From assembly GCF_018991925.1 (NCBI RefSeq), contig NW_024732415.1:2052838-2116837 (forward strand): a DNA stretch of 64,000 nt, written 5' to 3'. The stretch's first letter is position 1. Every line of letters begins with the position of its first letter. Below, piece after piece: positions 13,201-22,780 of the stretch. Source of the stretch: Homarus americanus. Lineage: Eukaryota; Arthropoda; Malacostraca; Decapoda; Nephropidae. Below the pieces are notes generated by a model, which made no database searches, was not told the DNA's origin, and saw only the letters and a list, made by a program, of their open reading frames with translations. A program made the position numbers and the translations under genes.

Positions 13201-13559
13201 TGATGGCTTTAAGTCTATCTGAAGTTACGTTATCAACATGATAAATTAAAACTGATAATTCACCTTATATAACTAGATATCAGAAAATATATAATGAGAT
13301 TATAATTATGTTGTATTTGCTTTGAATATTGTCAAAATAAATTTCTCTAATAGTACCGTACTTGATTTTCTCATATACTCCAACATATAGACAAAAAGAC
13401 TTAGTGAACCATTTTTTTTTTACCATAACTTTCTAATGATATTTGTATTTCACCAGACGGAACTGTGCAGAGGAAACTGGCGATGAAGCTTCTGAACCTT
13501 TTAGCTCTCTGGTCACCACCACAACTGTCGTCACCACCACTGATGAAGCAGAAGTTTAA
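2..13559 (+). CDS. ATP10: Class V P4-ATPase (ATP10-type phospholipid flippase), 3' part, multi-exon
   Basis: P4-ATPases use ATP to move phospholipids from the outer to the cytosolic leaflet of plasma and endosomal membranes. Eleven exons join in frame: 2-230, 852-1009, 1652-1887, 2742-2928, 3776-3946, 5411-5534, 5784-5941, 7316-7420, 7554-7741, 8855-8989, 13457-13559, giving 597 residues and a stop; every junction is GT-AG with matching phase. In order they encode the end of the N domain, the ATP10-style [14 protein letters not shown] stretch, the P-domain TGDK loop, the Mg-binding GDGANDVSM motif, then M5 to M10. The ATP10 class is inferred from [26 protein letters not shown] and IETKSW. The 5' half with the M1-M4 helices and DKTGT aspartate lies before the window. 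An alternative last exon exists at 11413. Family certain; subclass likely; individual orthology not testable here. Confidence 0.93.
852..1009 (+). CDS. ATP10: ATP10-like exon b (P domain, TGDK loop)
   Basis: Acceptor TTTGCAG, donor GTAAGA. Encodes [14 protein letters not shown] followed by [17 protein letters not shown]. The TGDKxxTA loop is an invariant P-type ATPase motif in the P domain. Ends on a complete codon (phase 0). Confidence 0.93.
1652..1887 (+). CDS. ATP10: ATP10-like exon c (variable P-domain insert)
   Basis: Acceptor CCGGTAG, donor GTAAGT. Encodes a Gln/Glu-rich stretch ([17 protein letters not shown]) ending in LVVDGRTLV, which is the 'LVIDG' strand of P4-ATPases. The long polar segment before it is the region where ATP10 proteins differ most in length. 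Confidence 0.88.
2742..2928 (+). CDS. ATP10: ATP10-like exon d (Mg-binding hinge)
   Basis: Acceptor CCCTACAG, donor GTGAGA. Encodes [13 protein letters not shown] and [12 protein letters not shown], the P4 'CCR.TPLQK' strand and the Mg2+-binding GDGxND motif. First base completes a Val codon split by the previous intron; ends phase 0. Confidence 0.94.
3490..3526. repeat. (AC)n(AT)n microsatellite
   Basis: Compound dinucleotide tract of AC followed by AT in an intron of the ATP10-like gene. Confidence 0.95.
3776..3946 (+). CDS. ATP10: ATP10-like exon e (P domain end, into M5)
   Basis: Acceptor CCATCAG, donor GTGAGT. Encodes [19 protein letters not shown], then [19 protein letters not shown] and [12 protein letters not shown], the cytosolic stalk and start of helix M5. 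All are strongly conserved P4-ATPase blocks. Exactly 57 codons. Confidence 0.94.
5411..5534 (+). CDS. ATP10: ATP10-like exon f (M5-M6)
   Basis: Acceptor GTATTACAG, donor GTATGT. Encodes [17 protein letters not shown] followed by [16 protein letters not shown], the M5/M6 hairpin with the P4-typical GFSG loop and FNLFFTS.P helix. Confidence 0.92.
5784..5941 (+). CDS. ATP10: ATP10-like exon g (M6-M7 loop, M7)
   Basis: Acceptor CTGTACAG, donor GTAAGT. Encodes the cytosolic loop [19 protein letters not shown] and [19 protein letters not shown] leading into helix M7 (LFFFAAV). The 'F.....D..YQ..V' pattern is P4-typical. Confidence 0.92.
6911..6930. repeat. (CT)n microsatellite
   Basis: Ten CT units in the intron between exons g and h. 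Confidence 0.95.
7080..7265. repeat. Polypyrimidine tract
   Basis: Nearly 190 bases dominated by C and T (CTTCCTTCCC-like) just upstream of the exon h acceptor. It creates long open frames of Ser/Leu/Pro by composition only and is not coding. Confidence 0.8.
7316..7420 (+). CDS. ATP10: ATP10-like exon h (M7-M8)
   Basis: Acceptor TCTCTACAG, donor GTGAGT; exactly 35 codons. Encodes [17 protein letters not shown] followed by HIAIETKSW, which aligns with the family's extracellular loop and M8 ('W.FGT...TA...V.LH..IETK.W'). The frame stays open upstream through a pyrimidine-rich tract, but the acceptor at 7315 gives the phase-matching exon. Confidence 0.87.
7554..7741 (+). CDS. ATP10: ATP10-like exon i (M9-M10)
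   Basis: Acceptor TTCTCCAG, donor GTAAGT. Encodes the hydrophobic helix [20 protein letters not shown] and, after a loop, [17 protein letters not shown] (M10, ending with the conserved LLPR-like turn). The final Arg codon is split 2+1 with the next exon. Confidence 0.92.
8855..8989 (+). CDS. ATP10: ATP10-like exon j (C-terminal tail)
   Basis: Acceptor TTGGTTCAAG, donor GTACTT. Encodes [20 protein letters not shown], the short helix after M10, then a Ser-rich tail ([10 protein letters not shown]). Ends with AG, codon positions 1 and 2, compatible with two downstream acceptors. If this intron were retained the frame would stop at 9080 after about 30 more residues. Confidence 0.85.
9741..9762. 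repeat. (TAG)n microsatellite
   Basis: Seven TAG units in the intron after exon j. Confidence 0.9.
10148..10202. repeat. (AC)n microsatellite
   Basis: About 27 uninterrupted AC units, the longest perfect dinucleotide run in the window. Confidence 0.98.
11413..11434 (+). CDS. ATP10: Alternative last exon 1 of the ATP10-like gene
   Basis: Acceptor TCGCTGCAG at 11404-11412. Joined to the AG left by the exon ending at 8989 it encodes RRRDPDS and stops at 11432-11434, giving a short basic C-terminus. An AATAAA at 11554-11559 could serve as polyadenylation signal. Phase fits, but the coding part is only seven residues, so chance cannot be excluded. Confidence 0.5.
11554..11559 (+). promoter_or_regulatory. 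Candidate polyadenylation signal AATAAA for the short isoform
   Basis: AATAAA 120 bases after the stop codon of alternative last exon 1. Such hexamers are common in AT-rich DNA, so this supports the exon only weakly. Confidence 0.35.
13457..13559 (+). CDS. ATP10: Last exon (alternative 2) of the ATP10-like gene
   Basis: Acceptor TTTCACCAG. Joined to exon j it encodes [18 protein letters not shown], then a Thr/Val run and DEAEV before TAA at 13557-13559, an acidic tail. It has the right phase and an open frame of 34 codons, longer than expected from chance, and is preferred as the main terminus. Confidence 0.6.
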
Positions 13560-14850
13560 TTAGTGAACCGAGTGGTCAGAACCACAGCTGAAGCAGATGT
13601 TGAATTAGTCAACTAAATGCTGCCATCTACAAATGCAATAAGAGTTTAAGTTTCTTCCATTAAGTTGGTCTCCATTACATTTAAAGTAGAATGTTAATTT
13701 GCCAATATTTTGTCATCTCTTCAAATGAATTACATACTGTATTTTAATTTGCTAACTAAATTATCACTGTTACTGATAAAACTGAAGTGAATGAACTGTG
13801 ACAATTATGAATGAAAAAGAATTTATTCACCTACATTTTGGAGTTAGTGTAAACAGACTGTTTAATATGTATGAGGTGCAAGACATTTTTGTTCACATAC
13901 ATACTTGACATGGTGATATTAAAGTATTAATCATTAAACAACAGTGCTACCAAGAATTTAAATATTGTACAGTAATGAGAATTTAACAAGTGAAAATAGG
14001 GTGAATAATAGTCCAGTATTGGTGGTGAATGAAAGAGCTTCAACACCTCATGTATTATGTTGTCACTCCTGTATAATGTGAAGGCATTATTGGTGAAGAA
14101 CAGCATATGACATTCTGCTGGAGTACTTTAAAACTTGGAAGGTAAAAACTATGTGATAACCGACAATGAGACTCCGTATAATCACAGCCGTATCGTAATA
14201 TTGTGATAGCCTCTTGGGATGTCGATGGAGAAGTATCTCAGGAATTTTGGGTAAATTTGCAATATACAAAAGATATGCCTGATAGTTTAGCAGCATCAAA
14301 GTATTTGAATGCTACAGTATATTGCCCATAGTCTATTCTTTAAAACTTGAGAGATCTTTGGATTATTTTTGTGCTGTGGATGTATGTGGGATATTTCCTG
14401 TTCTTATACCACAGCTCTCTGATGGTATTACACTTATAGTTGACAACTATGAAATTAAATATTGTAAATATAATTCTCAGATAGAGGAATTTTCACTTAA
14501 GGCTTTCTACTTCCTCTTAATTTTGTGAAAACCATTCTTGATGTTTTGATGTGATTGTAATCAGCAGATATTATTTTTTGGCTGAAATACTGTATATATC
14601 ATATCAGATAAAGTATACTGTATAGAGCGGCACAATTATGACCATCGACAGTTTTTCATGTTCATTGATCATTAAACTTTTATGGCATTACATTCATTTT
14701 ATTACAGTACAGTATAATAAAGAAAAATCGAAATTCAAATTTCAGATTGTATTTTCTATACTGTATTTTAAAACACTGAACATGTAATGTAATTAAAATA
14801 AATTTGGTTGCATTTGCTTTTTAAAGTAGAACTTACACATTCCATTAGTT
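13560..14850 (+). other. Probable 3' UTR and downstream flank of the ATP10-like gene
   Basis: AT-rich sequence following the stop at 13559, without coding potential. Repeats the sense of the last exon briefly (GAAGCAGA...GTTTAATTAGT at 13550 and 13590, an imperfect local duplication). AATAAA-like hexamers occur near 14715 and 14797; the real end of the transcript cannot be fixed from sequence. Confidence 0.4.
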
Positions 14851-17800
14851 TAGCTAAATGTTTATGGTACTTAACATCCTAAAGCCAAAGAAAAGCCATG
14901 TTATGAGGTAGGTTGTGTCTACTTCTTCAGGATATTTTAAATGTGTGCCTTTGTGGTTTTGTCATGTGCTTCCATACTTGTGCAAGTTAGGAGATTTTGC
15001 CAGCAGTTACTTGTAAACATCTTGAGAGTTGGCTCATCACCACACCCGACACTTTCATTCTTGCAGTCTATGAATGATAACTTTTATGGCTGTGTTTTAG
15101 AGTTAAATGTTAAGAAAAACTGGAGCAAGTTTTTTATCTTTACATAAAGCACAACTTCAGAGTTATGTATGGAAGAAATTCATTGCTGCTCCAAATCATT
15201 TTCATCATTATATATTAAAACATTTTTATACCACATAATTTGTTGTCATAGATATGAACCATAAAACTGAAGGAAGACTTTCTCTTAAAGTATGTATACT
15301 GTATATATATTTTTTTTTACAAAATTACCATTTATTGTATACATATATCATGTTTATTCTGCCATTTTTCTTCATCAGAAATAAACAATTTCCTTCAACA
15401 TATTCAGTATAGGGAGATGAATTATAATATGACTTATTTTATACAATTTTGCCCACCTCCATGTTCATATTTTGTACTGCTTTAAAAAATAATCTTCTAC
15501 TGTTGATTGGCTCTTGAAATAACACAGGTTCCTTACAGAATATCCATCAGCTACCACAGTTGCTTTCTAAAGTCTTAACCTACTTGTTCTCATTCAAAAT
15601 TAATAGATAATAAATGAATTTATTATTATTTTATTGTGATCCTTTTCACAATGTTCCATTTCATTTAATTGAGAAAAGATGCAGAATATATTCCATCCTC
15701 AGTTTACCTCTCATGTCTCCCGGGATCAGTGCAGACTAATGTACAGGTTACAGATCTCTCTTTCACAAGTTTGTCTAGCAGTCATCTTGGCATCTTCCTG
15801 CCTAAAAGACACAACAGGAACAGTATTGTCTTTTAAATCTATTTTTTTATTTGTTTATTAAATTTAGTAATCCAATTGCTCACAGGGGAAAACATTTATT
15901 GAGAAATGGGGAGCTGTAGCTTAATGTAGAATTACCTTTAGATATGTAAAATTTAAAGACCTTGTGTATTGCATGAGTAGAGGTCAATAATGCTTCCAGC
16001 TTTAGTTGACCTCTTACTCAGCAGGGCCATATCTTATCTTCATAAAGATGGATAAATGTTTTCTAGCTACTATTCTCTTAAAAAGGACAGACATTCACAC
16101 TTACACTGGCTGTATTAGGAAAACACAATAGAAGGCAGATGCCCTCCCTCTTTCTCCAAGTAACTCAAGTTCCTTAATGCAAAAAATGGCTGTTGCTACA
16201 AATATCCCATATGACAGTGAAAGGGTAAATAATGTGGTTTCCCCAATTTTGGGTCAGAACTAGTGAAGATTTCAACAATATTTATTTGTTTAGCTGGTCC
16301 CTAAATTAGTTGTGAATAATAATAATTTTTAAATGCCAATTTTTAGTATCCCACTCATTTTCTTTTATTAGGAGTTAGTCATAAATTACAAGTGAAGTAA
16401 TCCTCATATGCTTGACACTATGATAAAGGTGCTGCCTCTGCCCGACTATTAAGAGAAATACTGGAACAGTACATTCAAAATTTCTCAAACTCGCCATGTT
16501 CAAATTCATGTAGAAGTCAACTCAACTGGCTTCATGATCATTATCCTGAAGTTTATTTTGTCATTCGGAATTTTGGTGACAACTGTACTGTAACAGTTAC
16601 CAGTATATTATAAAAATGGGAAAACGTATAGCTTATCAATTAGATTTTATGCTCACTGAAAAATAACTACAACTATAATAGCTGGTTAAAGACTTTCAGG
16701 GCATATGTTAATAATTTTTTTAATTAACTTTAAGAATTTATCAGTTTCTTTTGAATTGTGTTTAAAACTTCCAAATAATCTGGGAACTGTTTTTATAATA
16801 ATTATTTACTAAATTGGGATAAAAGAATCTTCCTTCTTATTGTTTCATACTGAAAATATTATTTGAAATTATAGGCTGGTTATTATGGTCATCACTCATT
16901 AATAAATTAAAAATCAAGATGCTCAAACTCTGGGACCAAACGATGGGGAGTATGTGATGATTAGGGGTTTCATTTACACATGAAAATCTGCTTGTATTAC
17001 ATTGTCAAGAGGATTTATATAAAACTAGTTTTTCAATGGTGCAGTGAGCACTGACATTTAGAAAGTAAAACCTGCATTAACCTCTTACAATTTATGCCTA
17101 AAGACAATATAGCTCACCAATAGGTACAGTTGAACATAATACTTATCATTGTTTGCACTACCAATAGTATATGTCCCATAAACTCTTTTCTTGGGGCAGC
17201 TGAGCTAAAATTACAGTAAATCCAGTAAGTCAGAAGGAACCTAGACTGGCACTTGTTCATACAAAGCCAGTTGTCATTGCTTGTGCAGTCAAATTATTAT
17301 TCTTGTGACTGATGACATTGATTATTATTTACCTTGGTATTTGAGTAGAACATTTGCTATTATGAAACTTATTTCTTGGTATTTTAAGATTAGAAAGTAT
17401 GAATTTATTAAAAAAACACTATTAGTACTGTATAGTGTATTTTATATTACAGTACAGTATACTTTATGTAAAATACAATACAGTACAATATTATATATAA
17501 ATGTTTTAATGCTCTCTAACTTCCATAACTGGTGAACATTTTCCCCTTTCACTAACTCTTTATTCAGATCAGTATGGTGGGCATTATGTATAAAGTAATT
17601 TTTTTTGTTTTAAATGTTTTTTTATAGTTTTGGGCCATAGTGTGTCTCCCTTAATAAACAAAAAATGTAACCCCAGTAAATTAATTTATCTGTTTACTTG
17701 CCATATATGGGCATTAATGCCTTTAATGATGCTTGTGCCAAAAATGCAATATGAATGTCCTTGAGTTGAATGATATAATTTTAATTAAGGAATTTTTGGC

Positions 17801-18460
17801 TTTTTGCATTATTGAATAGTTATACAACTAATAATGCAACTGAGCATCTGTGTTGTAACTTGGTGAAAATAAACTGCTACATGCCATTACTAGGTAGTTA
17901 CTCAGCTGCATGAATGTAATAGAAGCCTGTATAAATTTCTGAAAACTTAAAATGTTATGAGTCAATCACTGAACTATAGTTACTTGAACAGATACAATGT
18001 GTCTTTATTAAGAGGAAGAAGATGAACAGATTCCTTCCATCAAAGGTTGTGTGTAATTATGGTATTCATTGTCTGTTCCTCATCTTCACAGGGTTTTCAC
18101 TGAATGTTTAGTCAGACGGCCCTAAGAGTACTCGACAAAGCTAGGGGTCAAGGGCTCTATTGGGATAAACTATGGTGACTGAGTTATGAGGTGAATAAAA
18201 AGAGGTTAGAGATTAAGCACAGTTGGGATGAAATTTTTAATCAGTTACAATAAGATATTTTAAAAATTATTTGAACTGGTCTAGTCATTACTTGAATTGC
18301 TCAATTTTGCTAGTAGCCAGTTGATAAATAAAGCCGTGTTGAGCATATACAATTGTACTTCTGAAACCAATTTATTTATATTTCAAATCACTCCTTATTG
18401 ATATGTTTACTTAAGGTACTATAGCCAATAAAAAGGACACCAGATTTTTATATATGTTAA
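14851..18460. other. Intergenic, nothing recognised
   Basis: AT-rich DNA with no ORF resembling a protein, no clear inverted-repeat pair and no tandem array. Short open frames here have no recognisable domain. Confidence 0.6.
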
Positions 18461-18469
18461 TACAACAAG

Positions 18470-19480
18470 CAGTCCTCGAGTTACGAAAGCTTGACTCACG
18501 AACACCCGTACTTACTAATGGGATCCCAATATATTCATCACAAACATCTGTATATTTGAAATTTTTACATTACTTTATATTGCTTAACATCACTTCATTT
18601 ACAGGTACAGGTATGGTACCATTTATTCGGTGTCCCGGTATCTGGAACACTCCAAAAATTGACTATGTTCTGGGAGGAGTGGGGGTATTTTCAACCATTC
18701 TCCATCTGTGAGCTGTACAGTACTGTATTATGTTATGGTTATTATTTTAATCTTGTAATTTTTGGCAGACATTTAATTTATTTTTATTTTTTACTCAATT
18801 ACATACACACTCAATATTACATTCAACTAATAATTTTGGCTTGATGTGGTTTGTAATTTTTTATTTTTTACTCAGTTACATGCACACAAAATGAAATCAA
18901 TTAAATAATTATCATAAGGTGTAAAGTTTTACTTATCTATGGGTTTCCACCATGAAGCTGTGTGGTGAGTACAGTATGTGGAGAGGTTGGAGGGTCTGTG
19001 GTCCAGAGCCCCGTTGCTAGGAACACCGCTAAGGCGAGCAGCAGGGGCAACTGTGACACAGTTTGTACAGTAACTTGCATCATTTTTGCTTTCATTATTG
19101 CTATTTATATGCTTTTGTTATTGATGTTTATGTCTACAATTTTAAGTTTTAATGTTACAGTGTACAGTTAAAGCTACTTTTATGAGTGAATATAATGTTC
19201 TGAACAGAGGCTTCACAGCCAGTTACAGAGGGTTTACTGTATATTTATTGCCTGGTGCTCCAAATTCTGGAAAACCCTTCCAGTAACCCCAAGTCCCAAG
19301 TACTATGCCAGATAAATGGTCCCATACCTGTATTTACATTATTTGTTATGTACGAGATATTACCGTATTGTTGTTTTGTATGGGCATGGTTGTGTTTCAG
19401 CGTAACCTAACCTATGGAATTAACACTTCTGACTTTCAAACGGGGACCAGGAACGTAACTCGTTCGTAACTCGGGGACTG
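18470..19480. mobile_element. pogo/Tigger-like MITE (outer element), interrupted by a second MITE
   Basis: Left end CAGTCCTCGAGTTACGAA at 18470 and right end TTCGTAACTCGGGGACTG at 19463-19480 are inverted copies with one mismatch in 18. CAGTCCCC-type ends are typical of pogo/Tigger relatives. No immediate TA duplication survives at these exact ends; a little terminal sequence has drifted. Removing the inner element (18608-19330) leaves about 290 bases, a normal MITE size. No transposase reading frame. Confidence 0.75.
18608..19330. mobile_element. Tigger-like MITE nested inside the 18470-19480 element
   Basis: Ends CAGGTATGGTACCATTTAT and, inverted, CAGGTATGGGACCATTTAT; TA on both sides (18606-18607 and 19331-19332) is the expected target duplication. 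723 bases, non-coding. The ends differ from every other MITE in the window, so it is a separate subfamily. Confidence 0.75.
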
Positions 19481-20820
19481 CCTCTATACCATAAATAAGC
19501 ACGTGGATTATGTATGTGAAGTAAGTTCCTCAACATGATACATGACAACAGGTATCAGTATCTGTCCTGATTCATAAGAGTTCTGATTATGCAAACATAG
19601 ATATTCAATTTGTTTAAGTAAAAAAGCATTGTGACCATCATAATGAAGTGTAAGTCTTGGGATGGGTTATACTTTATCTCCAGAGTCCTGCTCCTTGTGG
19701 TGTTAACTGAAGAGTTTACGTTTTTCGTTCACTTTTCTTACCGTACTTTATTCTAGTCACTTTAAGGTTGATTTTGTTATATTTGATAATACTGTATTCT
19801 GGTTCTCTCCGGCCGACTACAGCATAAGCATTCCAATAAGAATTTTTTTATGTTGGTGGCTAGTTAATGAATATTTAAAAAATGTAATTTTTGTTTCCTC
19901 TCAACTCCCTTTGTTATATTGTAAAATGGTAAAAACTATTATTTTGATAAATTGATATTTTACTTTATTTGAGATTGAGGTACTGGTGACATATAATGAA
20001 CTTTTAATTTTTTAGGGGACTTGTTTAACTCAGTCATATTACAACAGTTGTTAATTTATTTTATTTTTTTGATTGATAGTACCAGAGTTCTTTAGTGCTC
20101 TGAATTTGTACAGATATTGAGAGCAATAAAACTTGGATCAAAAAGTTCAGTATATTGTCATCTAACAGAGGTGATATTTTTTCATGAAAACATTAGTGTG
20201 AAACTACTGCACAAGATAATGTGTACTGAAGTTTTGTTGAATATATTTATAGGCCATAATAAATATTTTAATGTACAGAGTGTTTGCTTCTCCAATGGTT
20301 TACATCTTTACTTAATAGATTGCTTAGTGCCCATGGGAACACTACCATAAGAACATTCCAGTTCTTATTAACCCTTTGTAGGGCTATGGCACACTTAGTA
20401 TATTTTATTCTGACTAACTCCAGACGATTTTATTCAGGTGAGAGACATAGGCCCTATTTTGATTAGAGATGGTCTTGTGACTGGTCCCAGGCTCTTCAGG
20501 TGTGACCAATAAGAAATGCCAATGAGTCTCTGTGTAGGTGCCAGTATGGTATTTATCCTTAGATAGGTGACTCGGATTGTGCACCATAGGATTTTTTTTC
20601 AGGTGAGACAATTATAACAATTCAATGAAAATCCCAACATAGTCAACAAGTACTGGGAGTAGCAGCTTAGCCAATCACATCACTAGCCTGTCACCTGATA
20701 CTGTCAATGCGAAAATGGAGGACACCGCTGAAGTTGTCTACATGCCAAAATCAAAGGGAAGACGTAATTTCTCTGATGAGGAATTGATGGTCTTATAAGA
20801 AGGACGTTTAGATATCTGGA
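19481..20820. other. Intergenic, nothing recognised
   Basis: AT-rich; no coding or repeat structure recognised. Confidence 0.5.
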
Positions 20821-20822
20821 TG

Positions 20823-21395
20823 GTGTGTCGCTCATCACGATCTTCAAGAGTGATGTGCTTCTCCTTCTGGAGTATTGTCTTCCCATCTGGTCCCAATGAT
20901 ATGCTAGGGACCGTTAGTTGATTGAAAATGTCCAAAGGAGGGCCACCAGGCTGGTGCCTACACTTTGAAACCTCAGCTATCCAGGGAGATTAGAATGCCT
21001 GCAACTGCCTAGCTTATACAGGCGTGCAAGGGGCAACGTAATCGAAGTTTATAATCATCTCAGAGGGCACTACTCAGTCGAGTGTCCATACCTGGAGCTG
21101 GCGGATGCCTGCCCCACAAGAGGCCACAGCTCAAGGTTGAAGAAGCCACAAGTCCGGAAAACTGTGAGGGCAAACTTTTTCGGAGTGAGAATTGTGAACA
21201 CTCAAAACATTCTGCCAGAGAGTTTTGTGACGTCACCGAGTGTGAACACATTCAAGGCCAGACTTGAACAGCACTGGAGCAGGTTCAGATACATTTAGGA
21301 GCCATTTCTTGCCAACAGTTCGTAACAGAGACATGACTGATAGCCCAAGCAGCTAATGAGCCAATCAATTGTGAAGAGGATAAAAATAAAAGTTA
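20823..21395 (+). mobile_element. LINE 3' end (CR1/L2-like family, copy A), degenerate
   Basis: Conceptual translation with stops and a frameshift shows the C-terminus of a non-LTR retrotransposon polymerase: NVQRRATRLVPTL, LSYPGRLECLQLPSLYRR, RGHYSVECPYLELADA, RANFFGVRIVN, VTSPSVNTFKARLEQHW. These match the fragment at 62140-63045 closely in nucleotides. The copy is 5'-truncated, as usual for LINEs, and ends in an A-rich GATAAAAATAAAAG tail. Inactive. Confidence 0.85.
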
Positions 21396-22140
21396 AAAGT
21401 ATAGTCCTTGGCTTAACACAGTCAGTGCCTACAATACAGTATTTGCATGCAGCTGAAGCCTCTATTCAGGCTTTTACAGTAACCAATGATATGCTCATAG
21501 CTGACTTAGTGAATGCAGGTTTGGGTCATGTAGATGCACAACCGTTATTGATAGGTTAACTTATAGCTGAAACTGACCATCATCTAACTCCTATCTTTCA
21601 GGAGCATGAGATGGAATTCTATTACCTCTTGGCAGAAGCATCTAAGCTTAACACCTGAGGAAATACTAGAACACATTCCACTGAAATCAGAGAAGAAATT
21701 CAATGCATGGCACGTGGAATCCTTTAAGTGAAAGTGAATGAGAATTTTCTGGTCCTTAACAAACAGACGGAACTAGTTTTGGTTTCAGAAGACTTTACAT
21801 TTGTTGGTGACTAAGCCAATGTTTTATGAAGGTCATATTCTGTTATCAACAATTACACAAGAAAATTTGGTAAAGATTCGATTCAGGTCGAACAAGAAAC
21901 TTCATATTTCTTTTTATATAGGGAGAAAGCAAAAAATATGTACTGTACATGTACTTCATTATATATTATATTTCCATTGCAAATTTATATATTTTTTAGT
22001 ATTTTAACCAATTACCTTGTGGGGTACGAGATGTTTGGTTCACACTCAGGATGGGATGGAGAAAGGAAACTCACAATGTGCTCTCTGTATACATGTTGTA
22101 TTGGATGTACAATGCAGCTTGGTGCTGGGAAGTGGCAGCA
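21396..22140. other. Intergenic, nothing recognised
   Basis: No coding potential, tandem structure or inverted ends recognised. Confidence 0.5.
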
Positions 22141-22780
22141 TGGTTACAAGCGTTGAGTAGAGAGAGCTGGTTGGTGAGGGTGCTCAGAGGACTAGCTTGT
22201 GGGTCGCCATGGTCGCTGGCGGGAGCGAGGGCCGCCAGGGAGGAGGAGGTGTTGCTGGCTGGTTAGTGTAGGTCGAAAGAGAGTGTTTTTTTTTTGTGTA
22301 GATAAAGGAGGGGTGAAAGAAGAGTAGAGGTGGGGGAAGGAAGTTATAGTTCGGAAATTGAAGAAATTCAGGAGGAGGTAAGAGAGGGCGGGCTGACCGC
22401 CTAGCTAAGCTAATAGTGTGTCAGGGTTGTGTCATGGGTTAGTTATTGTCTGCCGGTACAGGCACTAGACAGCCTACCCTGTCCCATTTATGGGTGATTT
22501 AAGGGCCTTATTTCATATTCCGCCGACCCCACTGGCGGATACTGGTCTAGGGAGGTTGTCACCACGAGGTCAGGTCTTATATAGCGGAGGTAGGCGTGGC
22601 TTAATAGTTGACCTCAGTCATGTAAGGCGGCACTGGTTGACCTAGACCACGAGGCATACACTGGGGAACTCGCGGGGTCGGCTAGCGTTTGTAGGGGAGG
22701 AATCCACTACAACCTGAACCGACAATACTGGTTGTTCAAAGGGCTTTAACGTAGAGGGAAAATGTGAGTAAAATAATAAA
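22140..22780. other. GC-richer non-repetitive block of unknown nature
   Basis: Markedly richer in G+C than its surroundings, with CpG-containing stretches such as GCGGGAGCGAGGGCCGCC near 22220. It lies between the two genes. It could be a promoter/CpG-like region, an untranslated exon or an old repeat; no ORF here is recognisable on either strand. An AATAAA-like string follows near 22776. Confidence 0.4.
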
